From contig DWXT01000090.1 of assembly GCA_019119085.1 (NCBI GenBank), positions 1-19,741 on the forward strand: a stretch of 19,741 nt of DNA, written 5' to 3'. Within the stretch, counting starts at the first letter, position 1, and each line of letters begins with the position of its first letter. The position numbers were made by a program, and so were the translations under genes. The notes under the pieces were generated by a model, which worked only from the letters and a program-made list of their open reading frames with translations, was not told the origin of the DNA and ran no database searches. Of this stretch, positions 1 through 6,665 are shown in pieces. This DNA is from Flavonifractor avistercoris (GTDB taxonomy: Bacteria; Bacillota; Clostridia; Oscillospirales; Oscillospiraceae).

Positions 1-21
1 AATATGTTTGACAAACCTACA

Positions 22-57
22 GCGTGGGCCCGATACCATCGGGCCCACGCCGTTTTA
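22..57 (+). terminator. Hairpin terminator, oriented for a plus-strand gene left of the window
   Basis: A perfect 13-bp inverted repeat (22-34 with 38-50, loop ACC) is followed on the plus strand by CGTTTTAT. The T run is on the plus side, so it fits a plus-strand gene ending outside the window. The minus strand has no good T run after the stem, so it is a poor terminator for the anti-sigma gene that ends at 64. A smaller 5-1-5 palindrome (6-16) lies beside it. Confidence 0.55.
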
Positions 58-63
58 TCGTTC

Positions 64-630
64 TCAGTCCGCAGAGGAATCCGGCCGGCCATCAGCCGGC
101 TCAGACACCACGGATACTCCGGCCTCCTCAAAGGTCTCACCTGCGGCGGCCACGTTGGCTACCCACACGGGCTTTCCGTCCTCGTCCAGGGTGACGATTA
201 CCTGGGCCTGGCTGCCGTTGTCGGTGTCCTCCCAGACATACCGGCCGTCCTCAGACAGCGCGTCGGTGATGTCGGTCTCCGCCCCGTCCACGGTGAGGAT
301 GGTGCGGCCGTCCCGCTCCTCCACGGACACGTCGGGGTAGCGCAGGGCGGTGATCTGGGAGCCGTCCTCCATGATCAGCTCCTCCTGATAGTCGCTCACC
401 ACCACGGTCGAGCGTATGGACAGCACGATCTCCTCCAGGAACTCCGGGTTTGCGGCGCTGGCACCCACTACGGTCAGCGCGCACAGGGCGGCCGCCGCCA
501 GCCCCACCCGCAGGGGGCGGCGGACGGCGCGCTTCTTGTTCTGTTCTGTCATATGAATGACCTCCTGTAATTTCTCCTCGGAGACATGCATCTCCGAGCA
601 GGCCTCGTGATAGAGTTTTGGATCAAACAT
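64..630 (-). CDS. Probable anti-sigma factor, one-pass membrane protein (188 aa)
   Basis: This is probably the membrane anti-sigma partner of the ECF sigma factor just upstream. The ATG at 630 overlaps the sigma stop codon by 8 bp, which implies translational coupling. A charged N-terminal region (about residues 1-40) would face the cytoplasm and could hold the sigma factor. One hydrophobic segment (about 42-60, alanine-rich) follows. The remaining ~125 residues are acidic and would be extracytoplasmic, with repeated short beta-strand-like stretches. No zinc anti-sigma HxxxCxxC motif is visible, so it is not a classic ZAS protein. It resembles the DUF4179-like proteins often paired with ECF sigma factors in Clostridia. 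The role is inferred from context and topology; the signal sensed cannot be read. Confidence 0.7.
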   Translation of the reverse strand: MFDPKLYHEACSEMHVSEEKLQEVIHMTEQNKKRAVRRPLRVGLAAAALCALTVVGASAANPEFLEEIVLSIRSTVVVSDYQEELIMEDGSQITALRYPDVSVEERDGRTILTVDGAETDITDALSEDGRYVWEDTDNGSQAQVIVTLDEDGKPVWVANVAAAGETFEEAGVSVVSEPADGRPDSSAD

Positions 631-1123
631 AACTGGATCCCTCCTCTTCTTCCCCGTCCCCGGACAGGGTGCGGCGCAGCCGATCCCGGGCCCGCTGCAG
701 CCAGGTCTGCACCGTGGACTCCTTGGCGCGGAGGGCCGCGGCGACCTCCTTGACGGAGCAGCCCTCGTAGTAGTAGAGATAGATGGTCAGGCGGTACTTG
801 GGCTCCAGGGCCATGACGGCCTGGAACAGCTCGGCTTTGGCCGGATCCTCCTCAGCCGGACGCTCCGTCCACTCCTCCAGGGGCACGGAGCGGCGCCGCC
901 AGGCCGAGCGGAGCAGCCGCCGGCTCTCATTCACCGCCACCCGCAGCAGCCAGTGCTTCCGGTGCTCCTCGCTGTCAAACCGCCCGCCCTGCTGATAGAG
1001 TCTGAGCAGCACGGTCTGTGTCACGTCCTCCGCGTCCGCCCGGTTCCGGAGGGCGTGGAATGCCACCCGGTAGAGCATGTCCCCGTAGCGCCGCACCACC
1101 TGCTCGAACGTCTCCTCTGTCAT
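623..1123 (-). CDS. ECF-type RNA polymerase sigma factor (sigma-70 family, 166 aa)
   Basis: A small two-domain sigma factor that would direct RNA polymerase to a limited set of promoters. Region 2 covers about residues 10-75 (RRYGDMLYRVAF and the DAEDVTQTV stretch, a typical region 2.2 pattern). Region 4 covers about 97-150, with a helix-turn-helix (CSVKEVAAALRAKESTVQTW) ahead of a basic recognition tail. There is no region 3, as expected for the ECF class. The start at 1123 is preferred because an AAGGGGG ribosome-binding site lies about 6 nt upstream; an ATG two codons earlier (1129) is too close to it. The acidic C-terminus (EEEE) overlaps the downstream anti-sigma gene. Two palindromes in the leader (1152-1171) may be regulatory. 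No ECF-type promoter could be identified with confidence. Confidence 0.9.
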   Translation of the reverse strand: MTEETFEQVVRRYGDMLYRVAFHALRNRADAEDVTQTVLLRLYQQGGRFDSEEHRKHWLLRVAVNESRRLLRSAWRRRSVPLEEWTERPAEEDPAKAELFQAVMALEPKYRLTIYLYYYEGCSVKEVAAALRAKESTVQTWLQRARDRLRRTLSGDGEEEEGSSYV

Positions 1124-1151
1124 GGGCATCCCCCTTCTTTCGGTCGTCTTG

Positions 1152-1171
1152 GAAAGGCCTTTCACTGTGAA
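1152..1171. repeat. Adjacent palindromes in the sigma-factor leader
   Basis: A 12-bp perfect palindrome GAAAGGCCTTTC (1152-1163) overlaps an 11-bp 5-1-5 palindrome TTCACTGTGAA (1161-1171), about 30-50 nt upstream of the sigma-factor start. A 10-bp direct repeat GGGCGGAAAT (1183-1192 and 1202-1211, 19 bp apart) lies further upstream. These could be operator sites or RNA structure in the leader; no known regulator motif is recognised. Confidence 0.4.
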
Positions 1172-1234
1172 TACCCCCGTCAGGGCGGAAATATCTCACC
1201 GGGGCGGAAATTTTTCTCCGAATTTTGGACGCAG

Positions 1235-1266
1235 AAAAGCGGTATGGGTTCCCCCATACCGCTTTT
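1235..1266 (-). terminator. Rho-independent terminator of the lipoprotein gene (bidirectional)
   Basis: A 14-bp perfect inverted repeat (1235-1248 with 1253-1266, loop TTCC) has A-rich and T-rich outer ends, so it can act in both directions. On the minus strand the stem ends in TTTT and begins 6 nt after the lipoprotein stop codon. It separates that gene from the sigma/anti-sigma pair downstream. Confidence 0.85.
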
Positions 1267-1272
1267 TTGCCG

Positions 1273-1626
1273 TCAGTGGACGGCTGTCCGGCCGTCCCGG
1301 AGCATGTCGTCGGCGGCATTTTTGGCCTTGTCCGCCGCGCCCCTGACCGCGTCGCCCACGCCCTCCGCCGCATCCTTGACGGCGTCGCCGGCGTTTTTGG
1401 CCGCGTCCTTCAGATCGTCGCCCACGCTTCCCGGCTCCGCCGTGCCGCTGGGAACCGGCGTGTCGGTGGCGGTCACCGGCGGCGTGGCCTCCGGACTGAC
1501 ATGGGGGCTGGCGGTGGCCGCCGGGGTGTGGGTAGGCGTGACGTCGGGGGCGTCCTCCCGGGCACAGGCCGCCAGGGGCAGCAGCAGGGCCGCCCCCAGC
1601 GCCAGAGCAATTCCAATGCGTTTCAT
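1273..1626 (-). CDS. Small alanine/lysine-rich lipoprotein (117 aa)
   Basis: No family is recognised with confidence. The N-terminus is a lipoprotein signal peptide: MKR, a hydrophobic stretch, then LAAC with the lipidated cysteine near residue 21. A Pro/Thr/Ser linker (about 28-60) follows, then a charged amphipathic helix of about 45 residues with repeated (D/K)DAxK-like units (DDLKDAAKNAGDAVKDAAEG and onward). Such Ala-Lys-Asp helices occur in CsbD-, YtxH- and LEA-like stress proteins; that is only a resemblance. It should be anchored to the outer face of the membrane. The start at 1626 is supported by GGAGGAGG about 7 nt upstream. It is monocistronic: a terminator lies immediately downstream, and it is divergent from perR. 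Confidence 0.75.
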   Translation of the reverse strand: MKRIGIALALGAALLLPLAACAREDAPDVTPTHTPAATASPHVSPEATPPVTATDTPVPSGTAEPGSVGDDLKDAAKNAGDAVKDAAEGVGDAVRGAADKAKNAADDMLRDGRTAVH

Positions 1627-1741
1627 GTGTGTTCCTCCTCCATGATTTACAAAGGGGTCTGTCACAAATGGCTTCACCCGCAGCTAGTATGTGCCGCGGC
1701 GGCGGATTTAGCCCCGCCAAGAAATGTTTTGGAAAAAGGGG

Positions 1742-1770
1742 TTGCATTTTCCTAACAGCTGTGCTATCAT
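1742..1770 (+). promoter_or_regulatory. Sigma-A promoter of perR (extended -10)
   Basis: The -35 element is TTGCAT (1742-1747), then a 17-bp spacer, then the extended -10 TGCTATCAT (-10 hexamer 1765-1770). Transcription would start near 1777, inside the palindrome at 1776-1790. The -35 is weak, but the TG extension compensates. Confidence 0.65.
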
Positions 1771-1775
1771 ATCAA

Positions 1776-1790
1776 TAACAATAATAGTTA
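1776..1790 (+). promoter_or_regulatory. Candidate PerR operator at the perR start site
   Basis: TAACAATAATAGTTA is a 7-1-7 inverted repeat with six of seven positions paired. It has the architecture of the Bacillus Per box (7-1-7, AT-rich). It sits at the predicted +1 of perR, which suits autorepression. Assignment to PerR is by architecture and position; no binding data exist here. Confidence 0.5.
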
Positions 1791-1820
1791 CTGTTTATAT
1801 TCGTAGAAAAGAGGTGGCCT

Positions 1821-2204
1821 ATGAACGGCAAGCGATACTCCCGTCAGCGGGAGCTGATCTACCAGGCCCTGTGCCAGACGGACGAGCACCCCACGGCTGA
1901 GATGGTGTACCGCTGGCTGAAGCCGGAGAATCCCGCCCTGAGCCTCGGCACGGTTTACCGAAATCTGAACCTGCTGGCGGACGAGGGTGTGATCCGACGG
2001 ATGGCCTTTCCCGTGGAGCGGTACGACGCCAAAACCGCGCCCCATCCCCACTTCTGCTGCGACCAGTGCGGCGGGGTGTACGATCTGGAGCTGCCCTACG
2101 ACCCGGAGCTGGATCGCCAGGCGCTGCTCTCCAGCGGGCATGATGTGACGGGGCACGAGCTCACCTTCCACGGCCTTTGCAGAAAATGCAAGCCGCTGCA
2201 CTGA
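1821..2204 (+). CDS. perR: PerR-type peroxide-sensing repressor (Fur family, 127 aa)
   Basis: A Fur-family metalloregulator with an N-terminal winged helix (residues 1-60, recognition region around LGTVYRNLNLLADEG) and a C-terminal dimerisation and metal domain. The residues that bind the regulatory Fe/Mn ion in Bacillus PerR all have counterparts: H23, D69, H75, H77 and D88 (equivalent to H37, D85, H91, H93, D104). The aspartate at D88, rather than the glutamate of Fur, points to PerR. The structural zinc site is C80, C83, C120 and C123. Peroxide oxidation of the histidines would release DNA. It is the first gene of a plus-strand oxidative-stress cluster with desulfoferrodoxin and rubrerythrin, its likely targets. 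The start has a GAGGTGG ribosome-binding site. At 127 aa it is slightly short, mainly at the N-terminus. Confidence 0.88.
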   Translation: MNGKRYSRQRELIYQALCQTDEHPTAEMVYRWLKPENPALSLGTVYRNLNLLADEGVIRRMAFPVERYDAKTAPHPHFCCDQCGGVYDLELPYDPELDRQALLSSGHDVTGHELTFHGLCRKCKPLH

Positions 2205-2228
2205 GCCCTGCCCCCGGCATACCGCCGC

Positions 2229-2257
2229 TTGAAAACCAAACCAAAGAGTGTTATAAT
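2229..2257 (+). promoter_or_regulatory. Strong sigma-A promoter of dfx
   Basis: The -35 element is TTGAAA (2229-2234), followed by a 17-bp spacer and a consensus -10 TATAAT (2252-2257). It is the best match to a housekeeping promoter in the window. It gives dfx and probably rubrerythrin their own transcription, separate from perR. Confidence 0.8.
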
Positions 2258-2261
2258 AACA
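2249..2261 (+). promoter_or_regulatory. Candidate PerR operator overlapping the dfx -10
   Basis: TGTTATAATAACA is a perfect 6-1-6 palindrome that covers the whole -10 box. Its left half, read as TTATAAT, equals the half-site of the Bacillus Per box. A repressor bound here would block RNA polymerase. With the 1776-1790 site it suggests PerR control of the cluster. Confidence 0.5.
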
Positions 2262-2297
2262 GAAGCACGAATGCTTCAGGAAAGGACGTTGATTTTC

Positions 2298-2684
2298 ATG
2301 GAGTTCAAGCTGTATTACTGCACCCACTGCGGCAACATCATCTTCAAGGTTGTGGACAAGGGCGTGCCCGTCATGTGCTGCGGCCAGAAGATGGAGGAGC
2401 TGGTTCCCAACACCACCGACGCGGCCCAGGAGAAGCACGTGCCCGTGGTGGAGAAGACCCCCCACGGCAGCGGCAGCTCCGTCACCGTGAAGGTGGGCAG
2501 CGTGGAGCACCCCATGCTCCCCGAGCACTACATCTCCTTCATCGCCGCGGTGGACGGCGACACCGTCACCATGAAGTTCCCCAAGCCCGGCGACAAGCCC
2601 GAGCTGAAGACCTTCGTGCGGGGCGACAAGGTGGAGGCCTACGAGATCTGCAACCTCCACGGCTACTGGAAGGGCGAGGGCTGA
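2298..2684 (+). CDS. dfx: Desulfoferrodoxin, class II (2Fe) superoxide reductase (128 aa)
   Basis: It reduces superoxide to hydrogen peroxide without making oxygen, a cytoplasmic detoxification typical of strict anaerobes. The N-terminal desulforedoxin domain (residues 1-36) has the FeS4 ligands C8, C11, C27 and C28. The catalytic SOR domain carries the Fe(His)4Cys ligands at H47 (in EKHVP), H71, H77, C118 and H121, with the same spacing as in Desulfovibrio proteins. The EKH stretch includes the lysine used in catalysis. Length is normal. The ATG at 2298 is chosen because AGGAAAGGA lies upstream and the protein then begins like its family. It lies between perR and rubrerythrin; rubrerythrin would remove the peroxide it produces. 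Its promoter overlaps a PerR-like palindrome. Confidence 0.95.
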   Translation: MEFKLYYCTHCGNIIFKVVDKGVPVMCCGQKMEELVPNTTDAAQEKHVPVVEKTPHGSGSSVTVKVGSVEHPMLPEHYISFIAAVDGDTVTMKFPKPGDKPELKTFVRGDKVEAYEICNLHGYWKGEG

Positions 2685-2731
2685 GGGCTTTCACCTGATA
2701 AAATCTGATTGAGAAAGGAAGGCTGAGTCAC

Positions 2732-3265
2732 ATGGAACTGAAGGGCAGCAAGACCGAGGCCAATCTCTGGAAGGCGTTTGCCGGGGAGAGCATGGCCCGC
2801 AACAAGTACACCTATTTCGCCAGCAAGGCCAAGAAAGAGGGCTTTGAGCAGATCGCGGCCATCTTTGAGGAGACCGCCGGCAACGAGAAGGAGCACGCCA
2901 AGCTGTGGTTCAAGGAGCTGGGCGGCATCGGCGACACCGCCGCCAACCTGAAGGCCGCCGCCGCCGGTGAGAACGAGGAATGGACTCAGATGTACAAGGA
3001 GATGGCTGAGACCGCCAAGGCCGAGGGCTTTGAGAAGCTGGCCTTCCTGTTCGAGGGCGTGGGCAAGATCGAGAAGGAGCACGAGGAGCGCTATCTGACC
3101 CTCCTGAAGAACCTGGAGGAGGGCAAGGTGTTCGAGAAGGACGGCGAGTACGTCTGGAAGTGCCGCAACTGCGGCCACATCCACTTCGGCCGCACCGCGC
3201 CCCAGGTCTGCCCCGTGTGCGCCCATCCCCAGGCCTATTTTGAGCTCCAGGCCAAGAATTATTGA
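2732..3265 (+). CDS. rbr: Rubrerythrin (177 aa)
   Basis: A non-haem di-iron peroxidase that reduces hydrogen peroxide to water in anaerobes. The four-helix ferritin-like domain (residues 1-135) has the ligand pattern E19, E52-x-x-H55, E93 and E114-x-x-H117. A C-terminal rubredoxin domain (about 140-177) has C144, C147, C160 and C163 for the electron-donating FeS4 site. Both centres are intact and the length is standard. A purine-rich AAAGGAAGG lies upstream of the ATG. It begins 47 bp after dfx with no terminator between, so co-transcription from the dfx promoter is likely. A strong terminator follows the stop codon. Confidence 0.96.
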   Translation: MELKGSKTEANLWKAFAGESMARNKYTYFASKAKKEGFEQIAAIFEETAGNEKEHAKLWFKELGGIGDTAANLKAAAAGENEEWTQMYKEMAETAKAEGFEKLAFLFEGVGKIEKEHEERYLTLLKNLEEGKVFEKDGEYVWKCRNCGHIHFGRTAPQVCPVCAHPQAYFELQAKNY

Positions 3266-3274
3266 GCATACATC

Positions 3275-3305
3275 CGCCCCCGCCGGCCGGCGGGGGCGCT
3301 TTTTT
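3275..3305 (+). terminator. Rho-independent terminator after rubrerythrin
   Basis: A perfect GC-rich palindrome with 12-bp arms (3275-3286 and 3287-3298) is followed by six T residues (3300-3305). It starts 9 nt after the rubrerythrin stop codon and ends the perR-dfx-rbr cluster, facing the ftsZ terminator. Confidence 0.9.
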
Positions 3306-3340
3306 GCCGGAGGGACGGCGGACAGCCTCAGTCCGGCGCA

Positions 3341-3378
3341 AAAATCCCGGCCCCGAAGCAGCGCTTCGGGGCCGGGAT
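3341..3378 (-). terminator. Rho-independent terminator after ftsZ (end of dcw cluster)
   Basis: A perfect 16-bp stem (3344-3359 with 3363-3378, loop AGC) lies 12 nt beyond the ftsZ stop codon. On the minus strand it is followed by a short T run (complement of 3341-3344). On the plus strand GTTTTC follows, so it may also work as a back-up for the rubrerythrin terminator. Confidence 0.85.
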
Positions 3379-3390
3379 CGGTTTTCTCTC

Positions 3391-4491
3391 TTATTTCCCC
3401 CGGTTGAAGATCTTGAAGATGTCCTCAAAGGGGTCGTCCTCCGCGGGGGCGGCGGGCTCGGCCTTGTCCTGGGGCTGGGCCTCGGCCTTCTTCTCCCCGG
3501 CGGCGGTAAAGGGCTTGCTGGGCATGGCGCCCTCCCGCTCCTCAAAGCCGGTGGCGATGACGGTGACGCGGATCTCGTCCTCCAGTGTGTCGTCGAAGGC
3601 GGCGCCGAAGATGATGAGGGCGTCGGGGTGGGCGGCCTGCTGCACCAGGTTGGCGGCGGTCTCCACCTCCTCCAGGCCGATGTCCATGGAGCCGGTGACG
3701 TTGACCAGCACGCCCTTGGCGCCGTTGATGGAGGTCTCCAGCAGGGGGCTGGAGATGGCCATCTTGGCGGCCTCCTCCGCCTTGTTCTTGCCGGCGGCCC
3801 GGCCCACGCCCATGTGGGCCATGCCCGCGTTCTGCATGACGGCGGTGACGTCGGCAAAGTCCAGGTTGATGAAGCCGGTGTTCTTGATCAGATCCGAGAT
3901 GGACTGCACCGCCTGGCGGAGCACGTCGTCGGCGATCTCGAAGGCGTTGGCGAAGGTGATCTTCTGGTCGGTGGCGAACTTCAGCCGCTCGTTGGGGATG
4001 ATCACCAGGGAGTCCACCCGGGTGCGCAGCTCCTCAATGCCCTTCTCGGCCTGGAGCATGCGGCGGCGGCCCTCAAAGTTGAAGGGCTTGGTGACCACGC
4101 CCACGGTGAGTATACCCATCTCCTTGGCGATGTCGGCCACGATGGGGGCCGCGCCGGTGCCGGTGCCGCCGCCCATGCCGGCGGTGATGAACACCATGTC
4201 CGCATCCTCCAGGGCCTTGGAGACGGCGCTGCGGCTCTCCTCGGCGGACTTGCGGCCCACCTCCGGGTCGCTGCCCGCGCCCTGGCCGCCGGTGAGCTTC
4301 TCACCGATCTGGATCTTCTGGGTGGCGCTGGAGACGGCCAGCGCCTGCTTGTCCGTATTGACCGCGATGAAATCCACGCCCTTGGTGCCGGACTTCACCA
4401 TCCGGTTGACCACGTTGTTGCCGCCGCCGCCGACGCCAATGACCTTGATGGTAACGACCGTATCCGGGCCGGTATCCAGTCCAAACGCCAT
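3391..4491 (-). CDS. ftsZ: Cell division GTPase FtsZ (366 aa)
   Basis: This tubulin homologue polymerises into the cytoplasmic Z-ring that recruits the division machinery. The GTP-binding core has GGGGNNVVNR (about 21-30) and the tubulin signature GGGTGTG (107-113). The T7 synergy loop is NLDFADV (209-215), with D211 and D214 placed to activate GTP hydrolysis of the next subunit. A short variable linker of about 40 residues leads to the C-terminal tail DDPFEDIFKIF, the docking peptide for partners such as SepF, FtsA or ZapA-like proteins. Length is normal. The start has GGAGGAG 5 nt upstream. It is the last gene of the dcw cluster, 61 bp after sbp; ftsA, which often precedes ftsZ, is not here. 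Confidence 0.98.
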   Translation of the reverse strand: MAFGLDTGPDTVVTIKVIGVGGGGNNVVNRMVKSGTKGVDFIAVNTDKQALAVSSATQKIQIGEKLTGGQGAGSDPEVGRKSAEESRSAVSKALEDADMVFITAGMGGGTGTGAAPIVADIAKEMGILTVGVVTKPFNFEGRRRMLQAEKGIEELRTRVDSLVIIPNERLKFATDQKITFANAFEIADDVLRQAVQSISDLIKNTGFINLDFADVTAVMQNAGMAHMGVGRAAGKNKAEEAAKMAISSPLLETSINGAKGVLVNVTGSMDIGLEEVETAANLVQQAAHPDALIIFGAAFDDTLEDEIRVTVIATGFEEREGAMPSKPFTAAGEKKAEAQPQDKAEPAAPAEDDPFEDIFKIFNRGK

Positions 4492-4552
4492 AACTGCTCC
4501 TCCTATGTGAAACCAATTCGTAAAATATGCGCAGGTTCTGCCGGAAAAGGAC

Positions 4553-4939
4553 TTATTTTGTGGTGTCCTCCCCGGGCGTAACTACATCTTGCCTTATTTT
4601 ATCGCTCTTTTGCCTGGAGGTCAAGAGTTCCCGCCGGATTTCCGCAAAGTTTTGGAACATCCTTGTGCCGAACACCACCACGGCGGCCAGGTAGAGGGGC
4701 AGGCCCAGCTTCTGGCCCAGCCAGGCCAGGAAAACGGCGATAAACGCATTGCCGATGGTGCCCGAGAGGAACACCCCCAGCCGGAACTCCCCCTTGATGC
4801 GGGCCCGGAAGCCGCCCAGAGCCGAGTCCAGGGCGGCCAGCAGGCCGCAGGCGGCGTAGAGAGACCACTGGACGGGGATCGTCCAGGGGGAGACGAGTCC
4901 GATCACCAGGCCGATGACCAGTCCGATCAGCTCCAGCAT
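4553..4939 (-). CDS. sbp: Sbp-like small membrane protein (DUF1290, 128 aa)
   Basis: A small integral membrane protein of the DUF1290 family, known as Sbp ('small basic protein') in Bacillus, where it also lies between the YlxW/YlxX genes and the ftsA-ftsZ pair. Hydrophobic segments cover about residues 2-17, 25-42 and 58-90 (a helical region with GVFLSGTIGNAFIAVFLAW). A charged C-terminal tail follows (RRELLTSRQKSDKIRQ). The ATG shares one base with the stop codon of the preceding gene (TGATG), indicating coupling. Its molecular role is unknown; conserved position suggests a link to division or sporulation. Confidence 0.88.
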   Translation of the reverse strand: MLELIGLVIGLVIGLVSPWTIPVQWSLYAACGLLAALDSALGGFRARIKGEFRLGVFLSGTIGNAFIAVFLAWLGQKLGLPLYLAAVVVFGTRMFQNFAEIRRELLTSRQKSDKIRQDVVTPGEDTTK

Positions 4940-5700
4940 CAGCCCACCCCCTCTCCGCCGTCCTCGTCCGGGGCGGCGGGCTTGGCGTACTGGTAGTCCA
5001 CGGTGCCGCTGTAGGCGGGAATGAGCAGCTGGTCGCTGGCGGTGACCCGGACGGTGATGCCCCACTGGCTGAGTATGTCCACCACGCCGTTGCGCATGGT
5101 CAGGGCGGAATAGAGGGTGTCCGGATCGCCGATGGCGAAGATCACGTAGGGCGCGGCATAGCGCCGGCCGTTCACCGTCACCACCGCGCCGGTGCAGCGC
5201 ACCTCGCTGGTGGCCAGGATCCGCTCCCCGTTAAGGGAGATGGCCTCCGCCCCGGCGGAGCGCAGCTCATTGATCACCGAGAGGATGTCGTTGTCGTGGA
5301 TGAGGTAGTCGGCCTCGTCCCCGGTGACATTGGCCTGGGTGGAGTCCTCCAGCACCACGGTGACGCCGGGGCCCTCCACGTCGGTGAGGCCGGCGGTGAT
5401 CTCCATCTGCTCCAGCTCCGTCTTGAGGGCCTCGCTGCCCTCATCGCCGGAGGCCGCCTGCTGGCGGTAGAGCTCCAGCTCGCTCTGGAGCTGGCCCACC
5501 TGCTCGGTCAGGCCGTCCCGCTCCTCCACCACGTCGTTGTAGAGGCTCTGGAGGGTCTCCAGCCGGCTGGCGTTGGTGGCGTCCGCCGCCCCGGCCAGCT
5601 GGACGCCCCGCAGCTGGGCCGCCAGCAGGAAGCCCACCACCACGCACACCGCCATCACAGCCAGCTCGCCCCTATTCTGCATGGGTCGTATCCGTTTCAT
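4939..5700 (-). CDS. YlxW/YlxX-like DUF881 protein (253 aa)
   Basis: Membrane-anchored protein of the DUF881 family, conserved beside ftsQ and sbp in Firmicutes; its function is not established. One N-terminal transmembrane segment (about 13-32) is followed by a coiled coil (about 45-80, rich in Glu, Gln and Leu). The DUF881 domain fills the rest, with conserved stretches GPGVTVVLEDS, HDNDILSVINELRSAGAEAISLNGERI and YVIFAIGDPDTL. The domain should lie outside the membrane. The start at 5700 is chosen because AAGGAGA lies about 7 nt upstream, inside the end of ftsQ; this makes a 29-bp overlap. An alternative ATG at 5682 lacks such a site. Only one DUF881 gene is present here, whereas Bacillus has two. 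Confidence 0.85.
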   Translation of the reverse strand: MKRIRPMQNRGELAVMAVCVVVGFLLAAQLRGVQLAGAADATNASRLETLQSLYNDVVEERDGLTEQVGQLQSELELYRQQAASGDEGSEALKTELEQMEITAGLTDVEGPGVTVVLEDSTQANVTGDEADYLIHDNDILSVINELRSAGAEAISLNGERILATSEVRCTGAVVTVNGRRYAAPYVIFAIGDPDTLYSALTMRNGVVDILSQWGITVRVTASDQLLIPAYSGTVDYQYAKPAAPDEDGGEGVG

Positions 5701-6580
5701 CGCTCTCTCCTTGTGCCGTCGTGTTTTCCGGATCCGGAGCCTGGGTGGGTTCCACAATCCCGGGCTCCTGGGTCTCCTCCACATCCGCAGCGCCGTCCGG
5801 CAGCCACCGCTCAGGCAGCAGATGGGCCTCGCTGTCCCCGTAGGTCAGATCCAGGGTGCCGTTGCGGGGGATGCCCCGCTCATCCATAGTCCACAGGGTC
5901 TGCTGAAGATAATAGGTGCTCTGGGTAAAGTCCCCGTTCATGGGGAAGAGGACAGTCAGGTTGTCGCCATAGCCGAAGCGGAGCTCGTAATCCGCGGTCA
6001 GATCAATGAAGCTGGTGAGGCTGCCCGTCATCTGCCGCGCCTGGATGGCCGACAGGAAGGCCGTCAGCCGCTCCAGCCGGGTCTGCTCCTCCTCCCGGAC
6101 GGTGATGGTGTTTCCCACCGTGGGGTTCACCGGCTCCAGCCCCAGGAGCTGGGCCCGGCCTGATACCAGGCTCTCGTCCCCGCTCTCCAGGATCTTGCCC
6201 CGGCTGTCCACCAGCCAGCAGCTCCCGCCGCTCTCGAACCAGGCCGCCGGGGTGCCCGCCGTCACATGGATCACCAGGGTGTCCGGGTACCGCCGGACGA
6301 AGTTCACCGTGTCGATATAGGGCAGCTGGGTATAGATGCGGCTGCTGATCTGGTACTTGTTCAGGGCGAAGAGGTTGTCCCCCTGCTCCACGCCGGAGAC
6401 GGCGATGATCTCCTCCGCCGTGTAGGGGGAGTCCCCCACCACCTCCACGGTGTTCACCCGGAAAAAGACCACGCAGCCCAGCACAATGGCGGCGAGAATC
6501 AGCACCGCGGACAGCAGCTTATAGAGGGCGCCGAAGCGCCCCCGGTTCCGCCGTCCCCGTCTGTTCCTTCTCGCCGCCAT
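5672..6580 (-). CDS. ftsQ: Cell division protein FtsQ/DivIB (302 aa)
   Basis: A one-pass divisome protein that joins FtsL and DivIC to regulate septal peptidoglycan synthesis. The very basic N-terminus (RRNRRGRRNRGR) is cytoplasmic. A transmembrane helix covers about 20-42. A POTRA domain begins with FRVNTVEVVGDSPYTAEEI and runs to about 115 (RRYPDTLVIHVTAGTPAAWF). The beta domain extends to about 240, and an acidic Pro/Thr-rich tail ends the protein. This low-complexity tail resembles the DivIB gamma region. AGGAGA lies about 9-10 nt before the ATG. Its 3' end overlaps the DUF881 gene. Sequence identity in this family is low, so the call rests on architecture plus position. Confidence 0.9.
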   Translation of the reverse strand: MAARRNRRGRRNRGRFGALYKLLSAVLILAAIVLGCVVFFRVNTVEVVGDSPYTAEEIIAVSGVEQGDNLFALNKYQISSRIYTQLPYIDTVNFVRRYPDTLVIHVTAGTPAAWFESGGSCWLVDSRGKILESGDESLVSGRAQLLGLEPVNPTVGNTITVREEEQTRLERLTAFLSAIQARQMTGSLTSFIDLTADYELRFGYGDNLTVLFPMNGDFTQSTYYLQQTLWTMDERGIPRNGTLDLTYGDSEAHLLPERWLPDGAADVEETQEPGIVEPTQAPDPENTTAQGESDETDTTHAE

Positions 6581-6665
6581 GATGCACCGGTCTCCTGTTC
6601 TAGTCGTTTTCTCTCAGTATCCCATCCAAAGGTTGCGGATTTGTGAACGCATCCTAAGAAAAACC

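Noticed and set aside
3262..4581. Long plus-strand open frame opposite ftsZ
   Set aside because: It is antisense to a certain ftsZ and its composition (Gly, His, Leu, Val, Ala-rich without domains) is that of a mirror frame in GC-rich DNA.
6581..6665. Possible promoter between murA and ftsQ (TGGGATACT as extended -10)
   Set aside because: The only candidate -35 (TTCACA) is 20 bp away and the -10 is weak; not supported enough to annotate.
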